Source: Ulota crispa
Taxonomy: Eukaryota > Streptophyta > Bryopsida > Orthotrichales > Orthotrichaceae
Assembly (NCBI GenBank): GCA_963920765.1
Contig: OY987244.1
Location: 5,086,501 to 5,150,500, forward strand
Reading direction: 5' to 3'
Length of the DNA: 64,000 bases
Shown: positions 35,632 through 47,524 of the stretch, piece after piece
Position numbering within the stretch: the first letter of the stretch is position 1
How the letters are laid out: the number at the start of each line of letters is the position of its first letter
Translations under genes and position numbers: made by a program
Notes under the pieces: model-generated
The model's database searches: none
What the model saw: only the letters and a program-made list of their open reading frames with translations
What the model was told of the DNA's origin: nothing

Positions 35632-36298
35632 TTAACCCCTAAATGCCCAAGGCATCAAATTGTGGTGCCAACAATACTTTGTAGTTCAATCAAACCCAAC
35701 TAAGTTGCTATTTTTAATAGTTTGTATTTTTGAAATAATCTTATTGAAGCCAAGTTTTGAAATTTGGTTATAGCATCAAAAATTTGATTTTGAAAATGAT
35801 TGATATTGATTTTTCTATTCAAAATTTTGTGCAAGGGTGTCCGTTGCAATCTTGACTTTCTGTAGTGTTGAGAGCTCTTGGAAATGAGCCTCAAATACAC
35901 TAGATCTTAGAGAAAATTTACTTTAGAAATTCATTAAAAATTTTTGTAGAAGAGATTTTGAAAACTTGTAAATTGATTGGAATTACATATGTTATGTACT
36001 TTATCCACATATTTTTTTGGTAACCATTTTTTTAAATTTAATATTTGAAAAGAGGATTGAAAGACTTCAAGTCATTTTTGCAATTTTAACACCCTCATGA
36101 TCAAACATTACAATCTTTCAATCCATAAGTGATATTGTTGTATTTTCTTTTCCTAAGTGATCTCTAACATATCTAGTTTGAAATTTTATGGTTACAATTT
36201 ATAAAAAACTGATACAACTTATCAAAATAATGGCTTTTTGTTCAATTTAGAACAAATTCCTAGAAGCTCAAAAAAGGCCTTACGCATTTAGGGGTTAA
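35632..36298. mobile_element. TTAA-bounded element, family J copy 2 (659 bp)
   Basis: Body 35636-36294 between intact TTAA sites. Ends CCCCTAAATGCCCAAGGC and, read inward, CCCCTAAATGCGTAAGGCC. Inverted relative to copy 1. Confidence 0.85.
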
Positions 36299-36365
36299 GT
36301 GATAAAGATATTGTCACCATCATCTATTCCCCTAGGTAAACAATACCCAAGACAAACAATGAGTA

Positions 36366-36887
36366 AGGTAGGAAACCCATAAGTGTTAGTGTCCCCATAA
36401 CAATCACCTCTAAAATCTTGAAAAATCTATGGAAGTAAATAGATGTGATTACAAGGATATACAACATGTGAACATGAAACCTTAGTGTCGGTTATGGGTA
36501 CAATGACATTTGCTCTTTAAAAATTCACAACTTATTCTCACTGTATCCAAATAATACGTTCAAAAGTGCAAACTCATTATTTTTCTATTCCTAGTAGGAT
36601 CTTATAATTTGCTAGATGTTTATTAACCCCTGAATGGGCTATATGTATGACCGTATGTACAGACGTATTTGAGATGCTATGAGAGCTTTCCATATTTTTT
36701 ATGCATTCACCATCATACAACCCTTCAATATGTATGGTTGTAACACTTAATTTCCAGCTAATTCAAACTCCTAAATGTTGGTTGCGATTGTATTTGGTAT
36801 CGAAGCTCCGGAGCCCAAAGGCCCTTCAGGGGTTAATAGTCATCATGTTCAAAACCCTTAGTTTGCAGCTTATGGGTGCTCGTACCT
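36366..36887. mobile_element. Family B element copy 2 (TA target), interrupted by a TTAA MITE
   Basis: Ends TA-AGGTAGGAAACCCATAAG and, read inward, TA-AGGTACGAGCACCCATAA. Removing the nested 206-bp element plus one TTAA leaves 312 bp, close to the 314 bp of the copy at 46249-46562, to which it is co-linear. Confidence 0.8.
36623..36836 (-). mobile_element. TTAA-bounded MITE, family S copy 3 (206 bp), nested
   Basis: Body 36627-36832, inverted relative to copies 1 and 2. Ends CCCCTGAATGGGC and, read inward, CCCCTGAAGGGCC. It lies inside a family B element. The homologous position in the 46.2 kb copy reads GTTTATTAGTAGTCATC and is empty. Confidence 0.9.
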
Positions 36888-37713
36888 TATCTTTTCAAAA
36901 ATTGGTCACACCATTTTAAATTTTCTTTGACCTCCTTCTTGGGTAAGATGAATTTGTTTTTGGAAAGGAATGTACTTCCCACCGCAGGTAGACAGTTCAA
37001 CAAGAATATCTAAAAAAACAATAAAAAAACAACCCAAATGAAATTGCAAAAAAACTCTTGGAATTTGAATTTACCAAAGAAAACCTAGGCCAATTATAAT
37101 AAAAGTAAAATATTAGTATAAGTATTGGCAAGTTGGTGCATGCATGTGAAAAATAAGTGGAAACCCTAATCGAAAATTTGGTAAATTGGAAATGCTAACT
37201 TTTCACCTCCGAAGCTCAAAAGCTTACTAAGCATTAAGATCATGGTTGTTCTTGTTCAAAAAAACATTGCCTCTAACAGATGGAGATAAATAAAGGAGTT
37301 TTCAATATACCAATGGAGAACAAAATGCTTAAAAAACCTTATGCAAATTTGACTTCAAAAAATTGTGATAAACCCCATATGAGACAGTGCAAAATGCAAT
37401 AAAATAAGGTGAGTGATACAAGGGAATGTTATATCGTGAACAAAGAGTCATGAGCTGTGAGTCATGAGCCTAGATTTTTTGGTTAGAACACTAAATTTAC
37501 CTATAATTGTGAACATAGGATGCATTTTCGTTTTTATCTCTCGAAAAAATTTCCCATTTAAAAAAAAAAATTCCATTGATTTGAGTTCAAAATCCATCCA
37601 CACACATGGAAATCTTGGTTCATTGCTCAAGACTTACCTTCTTTATGCTCGCAAAGTAACGTTGATTAATGATATGGTATGTAACTTCCATTTTATCATT
37701 CCAAAAGAGTGTA
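36888..37713. other. AT-rich spacer
   Basis: No gene or repeat ends were recognised. Open frames of up to 86 codons are unremarkable. Confidence 0.35.
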
Positions 37714-38425
37714 TTAACCCCTAAAGCACCATTGTCTCTTTGGGGGACAAATGGAATTTGGGGCATGTACCTATGGCTAAATTACTTTATGTGATTTTTT
37801 GGAATTTTTAAGGAAAGTGGGGGATTCAAAGATTTACATGTGCGTCTAATTTTTTCTTCATTCCAACATTTATTGAAGAAGTTAAAAATGAAAAATGGGG
37901 GTGAGCAAGGCAGCCAAAAAACTTCTTTAAAAATTGCATTTTTTAAAAATAAAAATATGAAATAAGTTCTTTAGACTATTAATGGGAAGCTTTGAATCAT
38001 TCAATTATGATTGATGAGATGAAAGTTTTGAAACGTTCTAGTTTGCAGGGAGGCATGGAATCTCTCAAAACCATACCTATGTGCAAACTAAAACGTCTCA
38101 TAACTTTCATCTCATTAATCATAATTGAATGATTCAAAGCTTCTCATGTATATATAAGTCTAAAGAACCTATTTCATATTTTTATTTTTAAAAATGCAAT
38201 TTTCAAAGAAGTTTTTGGGTTGTGCGCCCACCCCCATTTCCTAGCTTTTCATTTTTAACTTCTTTAATAAATTTTTGAATGAAGAAAAAATTAGATGCCC
38301 ACGTAGATTTTTGAATTCCCCATCTTCCTTAAAATTTTCAAAAAATCACACAAAGTAGTTTAGCCATAGGTATATGCCCAAAATCCCATTTGTCCCCCAA
38401 AAGGGCAATGGTTTTTGGGGGTTAA
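37714..38425. mobile_element. TTAA-bounded foldback element, family K copy 2 (704 bp)
   Basis: Body 37718-38421 between intact TTAA sites. The arms are about 300 bp: CCCCTAAAGCACCATTGTC at left, CCCCCAAAAACCATTGCCC read inward at right, then GTACCTATGGCTAAA / GTATATGGGC-type blocks. The central part pairs ATGAGATGAAAGTT with its inverse, so the whole unit can fold on itself. Confidence 0.85.
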
Positions 38426-38683
38426 TTATTATTTCAAAGTCCATATTCCTCTAAAGAGATTAATTATTCATTAGAAGGAAATTCTTTTAGCACCTCATTT
38501 AGCACCTTGTATCTCATATGAAGTAAAGAAAAAAGGGAAATTTTCATGGATACCCCTGAAGTTTGCAATGTTTTCATAGATACCTCTACTTTTTAAGAAA
38601 TATCACAAATACCCTTGGACCAAAAAAATTAGGCATTTGTTTTGTTGTGCATGTCACTTCCCTTCTTCCTTTGTGCGTATGCT

Positions 38684-39424
38684 TAACCTAGAAGCGTCGG
38701 CAGCGCCACAGAATGGCGCTTGAACAAATGTTTAGTGCACTAGAAATATTTTGAAAAACATTTTTTCATCTGTATTTTGTTGGTGATTTATCATGATGGA
38801 CTATGAGAAGTTTTCAATTGAAATTGTAGTTTTGCTAATGTTTCTCTTTATGTAAATGAGAAGTTAGTAAAAAAAACAAATCACAAAATATGCTATTTTA
38901 GTGTATTTGGGAAGTTGTTGCTCCTTGCTCTAAATCTGAAATTTCTCCACAAAAAATGATTTAAAAAAAAAAAGTGAGCCCAACTAACATAATGAAGGCC
39001 ATCTACTCTAATTCTACTCCAATTTGAATTTTGGAAAATTTCATAATATTGAATATTTTATTGCAGCTTGAACTTTGAATGTATTTTCAATGTCTTTTAT
39101 TTTCTAACTATAGAATGACAAGGAAATTGAGTTTTCACCATGATGTTTGTCATTGTAATATACACATATGGTGAAATTTTCAGATTATTTGAAATAATTT
39201 TCTATTCGATGCAATTTTTCTTCACTTTTTCTTCGAAAATTCACAAAAAAAAAAACAATTTTGCACTTCTTTTTTTTGGGTGAAGTATAGAAGATATGTA
39301 GTTTCATCTCTAAAAAAGAAATTTAAAATTTTTCATTCAAATCTACTTGCCAAATGACTACAAATTAAATGAAAGGCAATAAAGCTTAAAAGTAGTGGTC
39401 ATAGGTCTGTCATTTAGGGGTTAA
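38684..39424. mobile_element. TTAA-bounded insertion inside family I copy 2 (733 bp)
   Basis: The left TTAA-CCTAGAAGCGTCGG and the right end read inward TTAA-CCCCTAAATGACAG agree only at the first dozen bases. Boundaries are supported mainly because the host element's sequence resumes on both sides. Confidence 0.6.
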
Positions 39425-39561
39425 TAAGAAAGAAGTAGTGTGCGTGCAAAGGGAGAAAAAATAACATGCATAACAAAACAAGCGCCTAAAATATTTGGGC
39501 CAAGGATATTTGTGGTATTTCTGAAAAAGCAAAGGTGTCTATGAAAATGTTGCAAACTTTA

Positions 39562-39936
39562 AGGTAGCGGCATCCATAAATGTTGTGTCCCCATGCCCAT
39601 CACCTGACAGTGGCAGGGGCTAAGTAATAAAAAAACACATGGTTGTAGGTGACTGAGTGATGGTTGTGGGTGACTAGCATGAGGTTTTGAGTACCCATCT
39701 CACTGTTTAAGAACCAACAAGCCTTGTTTTTAGCATCTCTTACACATGGTTCCTACAATTTCAGCGATTTTGGACTTTGAAAAATCATTGTGAACAAATG
39801 CTTACAGCTGGAACCTTGAAATTGATGCCAATATTTTTGGTTTCCACTTCCTAACTTACAGTATTCTTTTCAAAGATAGTCGATTGTTTTACCTACTCCA
39901 AAACCCTTAGTTCCACGCTTATGGGTGCACCTACCT
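39562..39936. mobile_element. Family B element copy 3 (375 bp), nested in the right arm of family I copy 2
   Basis: Ends TA-AGGTAGCGGCATCCATAA and, read inward, TA-AGGTAGGTGCACCCATAA. Interior blocks (GACTTTGAAAAATC, GTGAACAAATGCTT) recur inverted in the copy at 59349 and in the remnant at 47219. After its right end the host's CTTATCCATGAAATTTTCC resumes. Confidence 0.85.
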
Positions 39937-39973
39937 TAATGGTAACTTATCCATGAAATTTTCCAAGAAAAAA

Positions 39974-40627
39974 AAGGGAGTGAAGAAGCCGCCTCCACGA
40001 AACAGGGTCATGTCAGACCTGCACCAGGTTCTGAAGGGGCTGACCTGTAGATTGTGGAGGAGTTCAAGCATTGACGCCAGGTTTTGCATGTCAGACCAGG
40101 CCTGCTCATGGTAAGTTAGGATCAGGAACTTTTTTGTTTGTTTTTCGACCAATGCTTGTGTGGCATTCTTTGAAAATTGTTTGTAGCTTGCAAGTTTCAT
40201 ACTATTTTTGGTTGGAGTTGAAGGTGGTTCCTATGCATGGATTTTTGCAGTATCTTGGGAATTTGTTTGTAAGCAAAAAATAGTCATTGACATTTTTTTT
40301 TAAAAATATCCAAATAATCATTGGTATTACTTAATTATGGCATGGAATTATTGAATTGGATTAGACAATATCTCAAATAATTTTAAAGTGACGGTATTAA
40401 TTTTCAACTTGACAAGAATTTTATGGAAGCCTAGGCTGCAATGCAATTTTCATTATTGCAATCAAGCATTTTTTGAAAAAAATTCCCCCTCTTTTTTTAT
40501 AGATTTGAAGCTCACCTTTTATTTTTTGAGACAATTGGGCCTTAAATTGCCCAAAAAAAAACACTAGTTAGGACTTAGGAGATGCATAAAGCTTCCACTT
40601 GAGACGGCTCATTAGCCTTACTTGCAT
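39974..40627. other. Spacer with a GC-rich exon-like patch at 40031-40110
   Basis: On the minus strand an AG at 40105-40104 opens a 57-base stretch (40103-40047) ending before GTCAGC and reading AWSDMQNLASMLELLHNLQ. It could be a stranded exon, but no family was recognised and no partner exons were found. Confidence 0.2.
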
Positions 40628-41290
40628 TTAACCCCTCAAGGCCCAAGGGGACCAAAACTGTCCCTCCTTGTTTGTAATTTGGGATGCCTAAATTTTCTTC
40701 ATGATTAATTACAATGTTTTTTTTTTTAAATTTTAAAGTTCTTGTTGAAGTCTTGTTTTAGTATCAAAAGTATGATTTTCAAAATTACCAATTTTGATTT
40801 TTCTATTTAAGATTTTGTGCAAGGGTGTCCATTGCAAATCTTCACTTTCTAGTGTTGAAGGCTCTTGGAAATGAGCCTAAAGTACACTAGAACTTGGAGA
40901 AACAATCACATTTTTAGAAACTAAATTTAAAAAGTTGTAGAGTAGATTTTAAGAAGCCGTAAATTGATTAGGGTTACACATGTTGTACTTTACATACGCT
41001 CATATTTTGTTGGTATCCTCAATTTTAAATTTGAGATGTGAAAAGAGGATTAAAAGACTTCAAATCACTTTCACAATTTTAACACCCTCTTCATCAAATG
41101 CTAAAATCTTTCAATCCATAAGTGATATTTTTTTGTTTGCTTTTCCTATGTGATCTCCAACATATCTAGTTTGAATTTTTAAAGTTACAATTTAAAAAAA
41201 TTGATGCAACTTATCAAAATGTTAACATTTTGTTCATCCATTAACAATTTTTGAGATACTTGGGAAAGTGCATGGGCCTTGAGGGGTTAA
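40628..41290. mobile_element. TTAA-bounded element, family J copy 3 (655 bp)
   Basis: Body 40632-41286. Ends CCCCTCAAGGCCCAAGGGG and, read inward, CCCCTCAAGGCCCATGC. Same orientation as copy 2. Its right TTAA is also the left TTAA of the next element. Confidence 0.85.
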
Positions 41291-42234
41291 CCCGTAAAGG
41301 ACCATTGTCCCTTCAAGGGATAGGTTGGACTTTGGGCATGTACCTATGGCCAAACTACTTTGTGTGATTTTCTAAAACTTTTATGGAAGATGGAGAATCA
41401 AAAAATCTATGTGGGCATCTAATTTTTTCTTCATCCCAACACATATTGAAGAAGTTATGGATGAATTTCTGAAAAACATGGGAAGGAAGGCGGGCAACCC
41501 AAAACTTTTTTTAAAATTTCATTTAAAAAAATCAAAGACTTGAAATTGGTTATTTGTATTTATATATACGTGGGGAGCTTTGCATTATTCAATTTAGATT
41601 GATGATGAAAGATATGAGAAGTTTTAGTTTGCGGGTAGGTATGGGAATCCCAAACCTCCATTCCTTTTGTCCCTTGTAAATACTGATGCTTTACTTTTTT
41701 GAGCTCTTTGTGTTTTTTTTTTTGACCTTTTTTTTGTCCAAGTTGTAGTAGACTAAGATTCCTTGGTTTTCACCATTTGGATCAAAGTGATTCAGATTTC
41801 TGAATTTTACATAAATCCTCCAATTTTGCCTAGTGTATATGCAAGTTTCATGGCCTTACGGCATTGCAAGATTTTCCAAAGTATGATTCACACCTCCAAC
41901 TTGAAAATTCTCCCACACTCACCTTACTTGGTCTTCTACATGGAAAAAATATACCTCAACTTTGCATAGGGCAATTTTTTTATATAGGAGCGGTCAAAAG
42001 CTTTTGAAATTTTTGGGCACCACGGAAAAAACTTTTTTTTCACTACAGATGTCAATATCTCAATCCTCTAAATCTAAAATGAGCTGATTTTTTTCCCACA
42101 AGTACCTCCCATAGCCTCGGACAAGATCTTACGGCTGAATTTCCAAAATAAAATTCCTACCTTTCTACTCATTCCCCCAAAAGTGGCAGTTTTAGTGACT
42201 TTCACAAAAAAGGACTTGGTACTTTAGGGGTTAA
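41287..42234. mobile_element. TTAA-bounded element, family D copy 1 (940 bp)
   Basis: Body 41291-42230. Left end CCCGTAAAGGACCATTGTCC shares with family K about 120 bp (GGGCATGTACCTATGG, TTTGTGTGATTTTCTAAAA). The right end read inward is CCCCTAAAGTACCAAGTCC. The right half (GTAGTAGACTAAGATTCC, TTTACATAAATCCTCCAATT) is specific to family D. No transposase. Confidence 0.85.
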
Positions 42235-42609
42235 TTCAATTCTACTCAACATGAATCATTCACAATACTCGTTTGCGATATCAATCTTTCATGTTGGCTT
42301 GGACTGTACACATAATAAGAGATTTGAAACATGGTTTCGTTCATGCTCAAGTCTTCAAATGATTCCTCATGTGGTTGTCTCTTTACTGCAATTGGTCGTG
42401 CATGTATGCTTGGCCTTTGTATTTGCTTCTAGTTGTTTCTGTGATTTTCTTGGAGTTGCTCCACCAAGGCCTAAAAGGTTGTTTAGGATTAGAGTTGAAA
42501 ACGGTTTAGCTGTTTGGCAAGTTCACAACTTAAAAATGAACCTTTTGTGTTAGAAAACGCTCTTAATAATATGGACATTCTTACCACCTTGTAACTTAGT
42601 AACACAATA

Positions 42610-42866
42610 AACGCCATATTTGTTAAATTGGGAAAAAGAGTACATTTTGGGACTTTTGAAGGATTAAGGTGGTTATCTTAATTTGAGCTTCAACATTTTT
42701 TTTGGGTACATATGTCCTCACCTAAGAGGAGGAATTTGCAAAAGAAATTTTTTAGTGGCTCAGACTGAATCTGATACCTTCAAATCTAGTTTAAGGTAGC
42801 TTTTTGGGTTTAAGGTGGAGTACAAAATGGTACCTACGCTTTTCCCAATTTAACGACTATGGCGTT
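42610..42866. mobile_element. MITE family R copy 1 (257 bp)
   Basis: Ends AACGCCATATTTGTTAAATT and, read inward, AACGCCATAGTCGTTAAATT. Co-linear with 55390-55646 throughout (AGTACATTTTGGGACTTTTG, CACCTAAGAGGAGGAATTTG). Confidence 0.85.
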
Positions 42867-43823
42867 GATATTGACGATAGTTTCCAAAATGAATGTTGTT
42901 TCTTTCAACTTCAGCAACATCTTTTTTCATTCATTCAAAGGTGTAACAATGGCAGAGGATAGAATTTGCTTCCCGTTCTAGCTCTTCAATCAATAAGCAG
43001 AAGTGTGATTTTTGATAGCTAATAAGGGCCGTTTTACATAAGGAGTTGAGCCCGTGAAAACTTAGAATTGACTAAATCAAAATTCTAGTCAGAATGGCCC
43101 CACGAACGGCTTCAAGTGCCCATTATAATATGAATACAATAGAGTACAATTTTCTTGTATGTAAGGGCTTTAATGCCAAAATGTTGAGGTCAATAAAGTA
43201 AAATTTGAAAACTTCAAGAGAAAAGAGATAAGAAAAAGAGACCAAGGAGGGTCATTGATATTTTTGTTTCATCCTACTCTGTTGATTATCTCAAATGAAT
43301 GTTCTTAAATTCAAATAATCTTACTTTGAATCAAATTTGACAATGACCCCAAGACCAAGAATTGGCTTCCCATTTTTGGATGACGCAATTTTTAGAGTTG
43401 GGACCTTGTCAATTTTGAAAATTTGACCTTAACTCCTATAATAAAGACCTTAGAGTCATTTTCAAGGAATTAACCAATCAAAAACTAACATTGAGAGTGT
43501 CAAATGCTGGAAACTAGCATTAACTTGTAGTGTAAAGCCGCCCTTAGAATTGTGCAAAGATCACCTTAGCTTCAAGACACAACCATGTTAACAAAAATGT
43601 TAAGATTCGTTTTTTTATCATTAGCTTTTGCAATTTCCGTATGGGGGGGGGGGGGGTTGTGAACAAGTCCTGACCTGCACCAACTTAGTCCCCCAGAGCA
43701 AAGCAAGCTTTCAGAAGGAAAAAAAACAAAGCAGGGAAAATGTTAATGTCAACAACGCTAAGTTATTGGTTTAGGTATTTCAACCCACCCACTGAATGTC
43801 AAGTGAGAGGCTCTGTCCTTGTA
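42867..43823. other. Spacer with a G homopolymer
   Basis: A run of about 13 G at 43645-43657. No gene was recognised. Confidence 0.35.
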
Positions 43824-44578
43824 AGGTAGGCTGCTCATATTCCGCTCATGCTCTAAAACCGCTCACCTCCTCAAATGTATGCTGCTGGTACATGTCTTAT
43901 TCATAACCTTTCAACAATGTACAGAGGACAAACATTCGAGAGGTGGGCGGTTTTAGAGTACCTATGACCTTTCCACAATTCAAAATTTCATAACTAATTT
44001 TACAAAACTCCATAAAATATGAAAACACTTGGGATAGATGTCAATTCTTCTTGTCTTTCAAGGAAATTTTACTGAAAAACCTTTCAAGAAGTTCTACCTC
44101 CCCAAAATTTGGTTTCAGCCCTTAGATGGTCGGTTTTCAAGCCTTCTACCTTAGCACTGATAAGCTTCTTGAGTAAGGCACTTTACTCACACTTCCCAAG
44201 GGGCATCTTTTTCTCAATTAGGATCCGAGAAGATTTTGAGCTTCACCAACCAAGGTAGAAGGTTTGAAAACCAACCATCTAAGGGTTGAAACTGAATTTG
44301 CGGGAGGTAGAACTTCTTGAAATATTTTTCAGTAAAATTTCCTTGAAAGACAAGAAGAATTGACATCTAACCCAAATTGTTTCATATTTTTTAGAGTTTT
44401 GTAGAATCAGTTATGAAATTTTGAAGCTGAAGTGGCATAGGGCTCTATAACCGCTCACCTCCTCAAATGTACACCACTTATACATTTTGGAAATCTATGA
44501 AAAAATACATGTACAGAGTGAGAACATTTTGAAGGGTGAGTGATTTTAGAGCTTGGACGGTTTTCGAGCCTTCTACCT
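43824..44578. mobile_element. Large foldback element with family B-type ends (755 bp)
   Basis: Ends TA-AGGTAGGCTGCTCATATTC and, read inward, TA-AGGTAGAAGGCTCG, then GCTCTAAAACCGCTCACC / GCTCTAAAATCACTCACC. Arms of about 330 bp pair through CAATTCTTCTTGTCTTTCAA and GGTTTTCAAGCCTTCTACC. The centre again carries TTCTACCTT...AAGGTAGAA, so the terminus is present four times. Confidence 0.75.
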
Positions 44579-45827
44579 TAAAGTCCAACATTTCTCATTT
44601 CCAACTAGTTTTTCAACCAATTTTGCACATGCATACACTGGATAAGTTATTGCCTATTCTCCAGTAAACTAAGACTAAGATTTGATCCAACCTTTTTGCC
44701 AGTACTTTTTGCATCTCCTCACTCATTGCTGTCAATGCAAATCCTCGTCCCCTGCAGAAGACAGCCGTCCGAAAGGACACAACAAATTAGAGCTCTGAAA
44801 AGGCTAAGACCATATAGACCACGTTCTGATTCTTCTGAAACACACACTGCCCCTTATCAGTTTGTACTTTTGGTTAACAACGAGGAAGGAAAATATCTAA
44901 TTAAGCATTCATGATTTCTTGTCCCCTTATGAACCAATTAAAGGGATTTTTTCATTGCAAAGAAGAGCGCAAAAGGAAAGACCAATGGTTGCCAACGCAA
45001 ATGTGCTCAAGATTTCAATTCAAACATTGTGTTATTCACATTGTATTTAGCAATGAAGGAACTAGAAGAAATAAAAATAAATAAAAAAGGCACAAAACCA
45101 AACGACAATCTATATTATAAAAAGTGGGTTGTTTGTTTATCTCATGATATAATTCTCTATTAACATTACAAGTTTTATTAGAGGGATAAGAGGAGAGGAA
45201 AAGGTATCCAAAGGGAGGATAAAAAGTCACCTATAAAGTCACAAGTAATTAAGAGAGACATGATGCAAAGCACATGCAAGACATACTTGTTACAAAAAGA
45301 GTGACATAGTTCAAAGTAACTACAAACAAGGGTATAACTACTATACATGTCATTTTCATGTGGGTCTAACAAGTTGGCAAATTAAAACATGTTTACCTTT
45401 GAAATTGTGGAAAAAACACAATTGTCAAGTTTTTAATGAAAAATGCAACAAAAAAAAGACACAACACTTGCACATATGCAGTGTGCAAGGGAAGGAACGA
45501 GGTTTTTGAGGGGACCAAAGATTGAGCAATAAGGGACGAGCAGTCAACCAATGGGCAATTGGGTTGGGTAGTGAGGGTGTGCAATTTTTGTAACGCTGCT
45601 TTCATAGTCCCACAAACAAAACAAAATGCTATTTCTGATAGATTATGAGGGAAATACAGCCATGTTGTATGGAGAGAATTGCAATGGCAAGCTAATAATT
45701 GTGACTTGGCCAAATCTATGGAAAAACCCCCTTAGGGGAAAGACTTGGCCAAATCTATGAGGCTAGCAAGATGTGTGAGGTGCTTTTACTTGCCCAACGC
45801 ACATGGACCGTGTTTTTGGCAGTCGCC
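44579..45827. other. Spacer; a diverged copy of the 18.0 kb repeat
   Basis: 45100-45330 resembles 18000-18260 (TAATTCTCTATTAACA, GGAGGATAAAAAGTCAC). A 72-codon frame at 44696-44914 and a 106-codon frame at 45713-45393 have no recognisable domain. Confidence 0.3.
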
Positions 45828-45860
45828 GGCGGTCTTAGATGAACTTCATCTGGGACCGCC
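45828..45860. repeat. GC-rich hairpin
   Basis: GGCGGTC-TT-AGATGAA pairs with TTCATCT-GG-GACCGCC, 14 paired bases around a two-base tip. It is followed by GGCGGAATTCGCC. The surrounding 120 bases are far richer in G and C than the region. Confidence 0.7.
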
Positions 45861-46036
45861 TGGCACAATGGCAGGTTTGGCACTGGCGGAATTCGCCTCC
45901 GCTAGCCCACTAGCCCCGCCAGCGCGGCCTAATTTTGGATTTTGAAGAGCTTCGTTTGAAGTTCTAAGAACAATTTCCTAACTTGGTAAGTCCTTTTGTA
46001 AATTTGTTTCTTAATTCTATAATTGAAATCTATTTG

Positions 46037-47220
46037 TTGATTCCTAAAGGCCCAAGTGTCTCCTTGGGGGACAAATGGGATTTTGGGCATGTACCTGCGG
46101 CTAAACTACTTTGTGTGATTTTCTAAAACTTTTATGGAAGATAGAATATACAAAAATCTTTGTGGGCATCTATTTTTTTCTTCATTCCAACATTTATTGA
46201 AGAAATTAAAAATGAATTTCTGAAATTGATTCTTTAGATTTTTATATAATGTAGGAACACCCATAAGCATCAGTGTCCCCATAATCGTCACCTTTGAAAT
46301 CTTGGAAAATTTGTGGAAATGAATAGATGTAATGACAAGGATGTACAACATGTGAACATGAAATCTTAAAAGTGGTTATGGGTGCAATTGCAGTTTGCTG
46401 TTTAAAAATTCACAAATTATTCTCACAGTATCCAAATAATGCATTCAAAAGTGCAAACTCATTTTTTTTTTGTTCTTAATAGGATCTTATAATTTGCAAG
46501 TTGTTTATTAGTAGTCATCATGTTCAAAATCCTTAGTTTGACGTTTATGGGTGCTCCTACCTTACGTGGAAAGCTTTGAATTATTCAATTCTGATTAATG
46601 AGTGAGAAGTTTTAGTTTGCAGGTAGGTATGGGACTCCCAAACCTTCATTCTTTTTGCCCCTTGTAAAATTTGGTGCTTTAAAGTTTTTTTGACTGTTTT
46701 TTTCCAAGTTGTAGTAGACTAAGATTCCTCGGTTTTCACCATTTGGATTAAAGTAATTCAAATTTCTGAATTTTACATAAATCCTTCAATTCTGCCTAGT
46801 GTATTTGCAAATTTCATGGTCTTACGGCATTACAAGATTTTACAAAGTACGATTCACACCTCCAATTCATTTGAAAATTCTTCCATACATATGTAGCTTG
46901 GTCTTCTGCATGGAAAAAATAAACCTCAACTTTGTGCAGAGCAACTTTTTTGATACAAGAGCAATCAAAGGCTTTTGAAAATTTTGGGCAGCAAGGAAAA
47001 AAACTTTTTGTTTCATTTCATTTGTGAATATTTCACACTTGTATATTTAGAATGAGCTGATTTTTTCCCCACAAGAACCTCCCATAGTCTAGAGTAGGAT
47101 ACTACGGTTGAATTTTCAAAAAAAAAACTTTTTATTCCTACTTGTGTACTAATTTTCCCCCAAAAGTGGCAGTTTTCAGTGATTTTCAAAGAAAAATGGG
47201 CTTGATCCTTTAGGGGTTAA
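46037..47220. mobile_element. TTAA-bounded element, family D copy 2 (about 860 bp plus nested family B)
   Basis: Body 46041-47216. The left flank has decayed to TTGA, left end TTCCTAAAGGCCCAAGTG; the right end read inward is CCCCTAAAGGATCAAGCCC. Co-linear with D copy 1 on both sides of a family B insertion at 46249-46562. Confidence 0.85.
46249..46562. mobile_element. Family B element copy 4 (314 bp, TA target), nested in family D copy 2
   Basis: Ends TA-ATGTAGGAACACCCATAAG and, read inward, TA-AGGTAGGAGCACCCATAA. In the D copy at 41.5 kb the same site reads TATATATACGTGGGGAG without an insertion, which supports the boundaries and a TA duplication. Confidence 0.9.
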
Positions 47221-47448
47221 GTATTATGAGCATGTGAGCACACTAAAGACATCTCTTACACACAATTAAAGATTTTCAATGATATTGGACTTTGAAAATT
47301 CTTTGTGAACAAATGCTTGCAATTGGAACTTTCAAATTGATGCTAATATTTTTAATTTCCTCTTCCCAACTTAACACTAATTTTTTCAAAGTTCATCAAC
47401 TAATTTTCCTACACCAAAATCCTTAGTTTCACGCTTATGAGTGTTTGT
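47219..47448. mobile_element. Degenerate family B element
   Basis: The right part (TGATATTGGACTTTGAAAA, TTAGTTTCACGCTTATGAGTG) is co-linear with copy 3 at 39562. The left end is eroded and starts at the TTAA that closes family D copy 2. Confidence 0.6.
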
Positions 47449-47524
47449 ACATAATTACCATCAGTCTCCTAAACCCAAGCTTTGTTGCCACTGCAACATT
47501 GACTAAGACATTGAGTTCATGAGA

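Larger units (their letters stand above)
38535..39964. mobile_element. Mutator-like MITE, family I copy 2, with two nested insertions
   Basis: Ends GGGAAATTTTCATGGATACC and, read inward, GGAAAATTTCATGGATAAG. Flanks are AAGAAAAAA at 38526-38534 and 39965-39973, a 9-bp direct repeat, though of low complexity. It is homologous to copy 1 at 20010. A TTAA element (38688-39420) and a family B element (39562-39936) sit inside it, expanding ~320 bp to 1.43 kb. Confidence 0.8.

Noticed and set aside
35283..35642. 119-codon frame
   Set aside because: No recognisable domain, AT-rich codon use, and the end runs into a TTAA element.
42251..42553. 100-codon frame with a hydrophobic stretch
   Set aside because: Lies in the spacer between two transposons; hydrophobicity fits T-rich sequence and no family was recognised.
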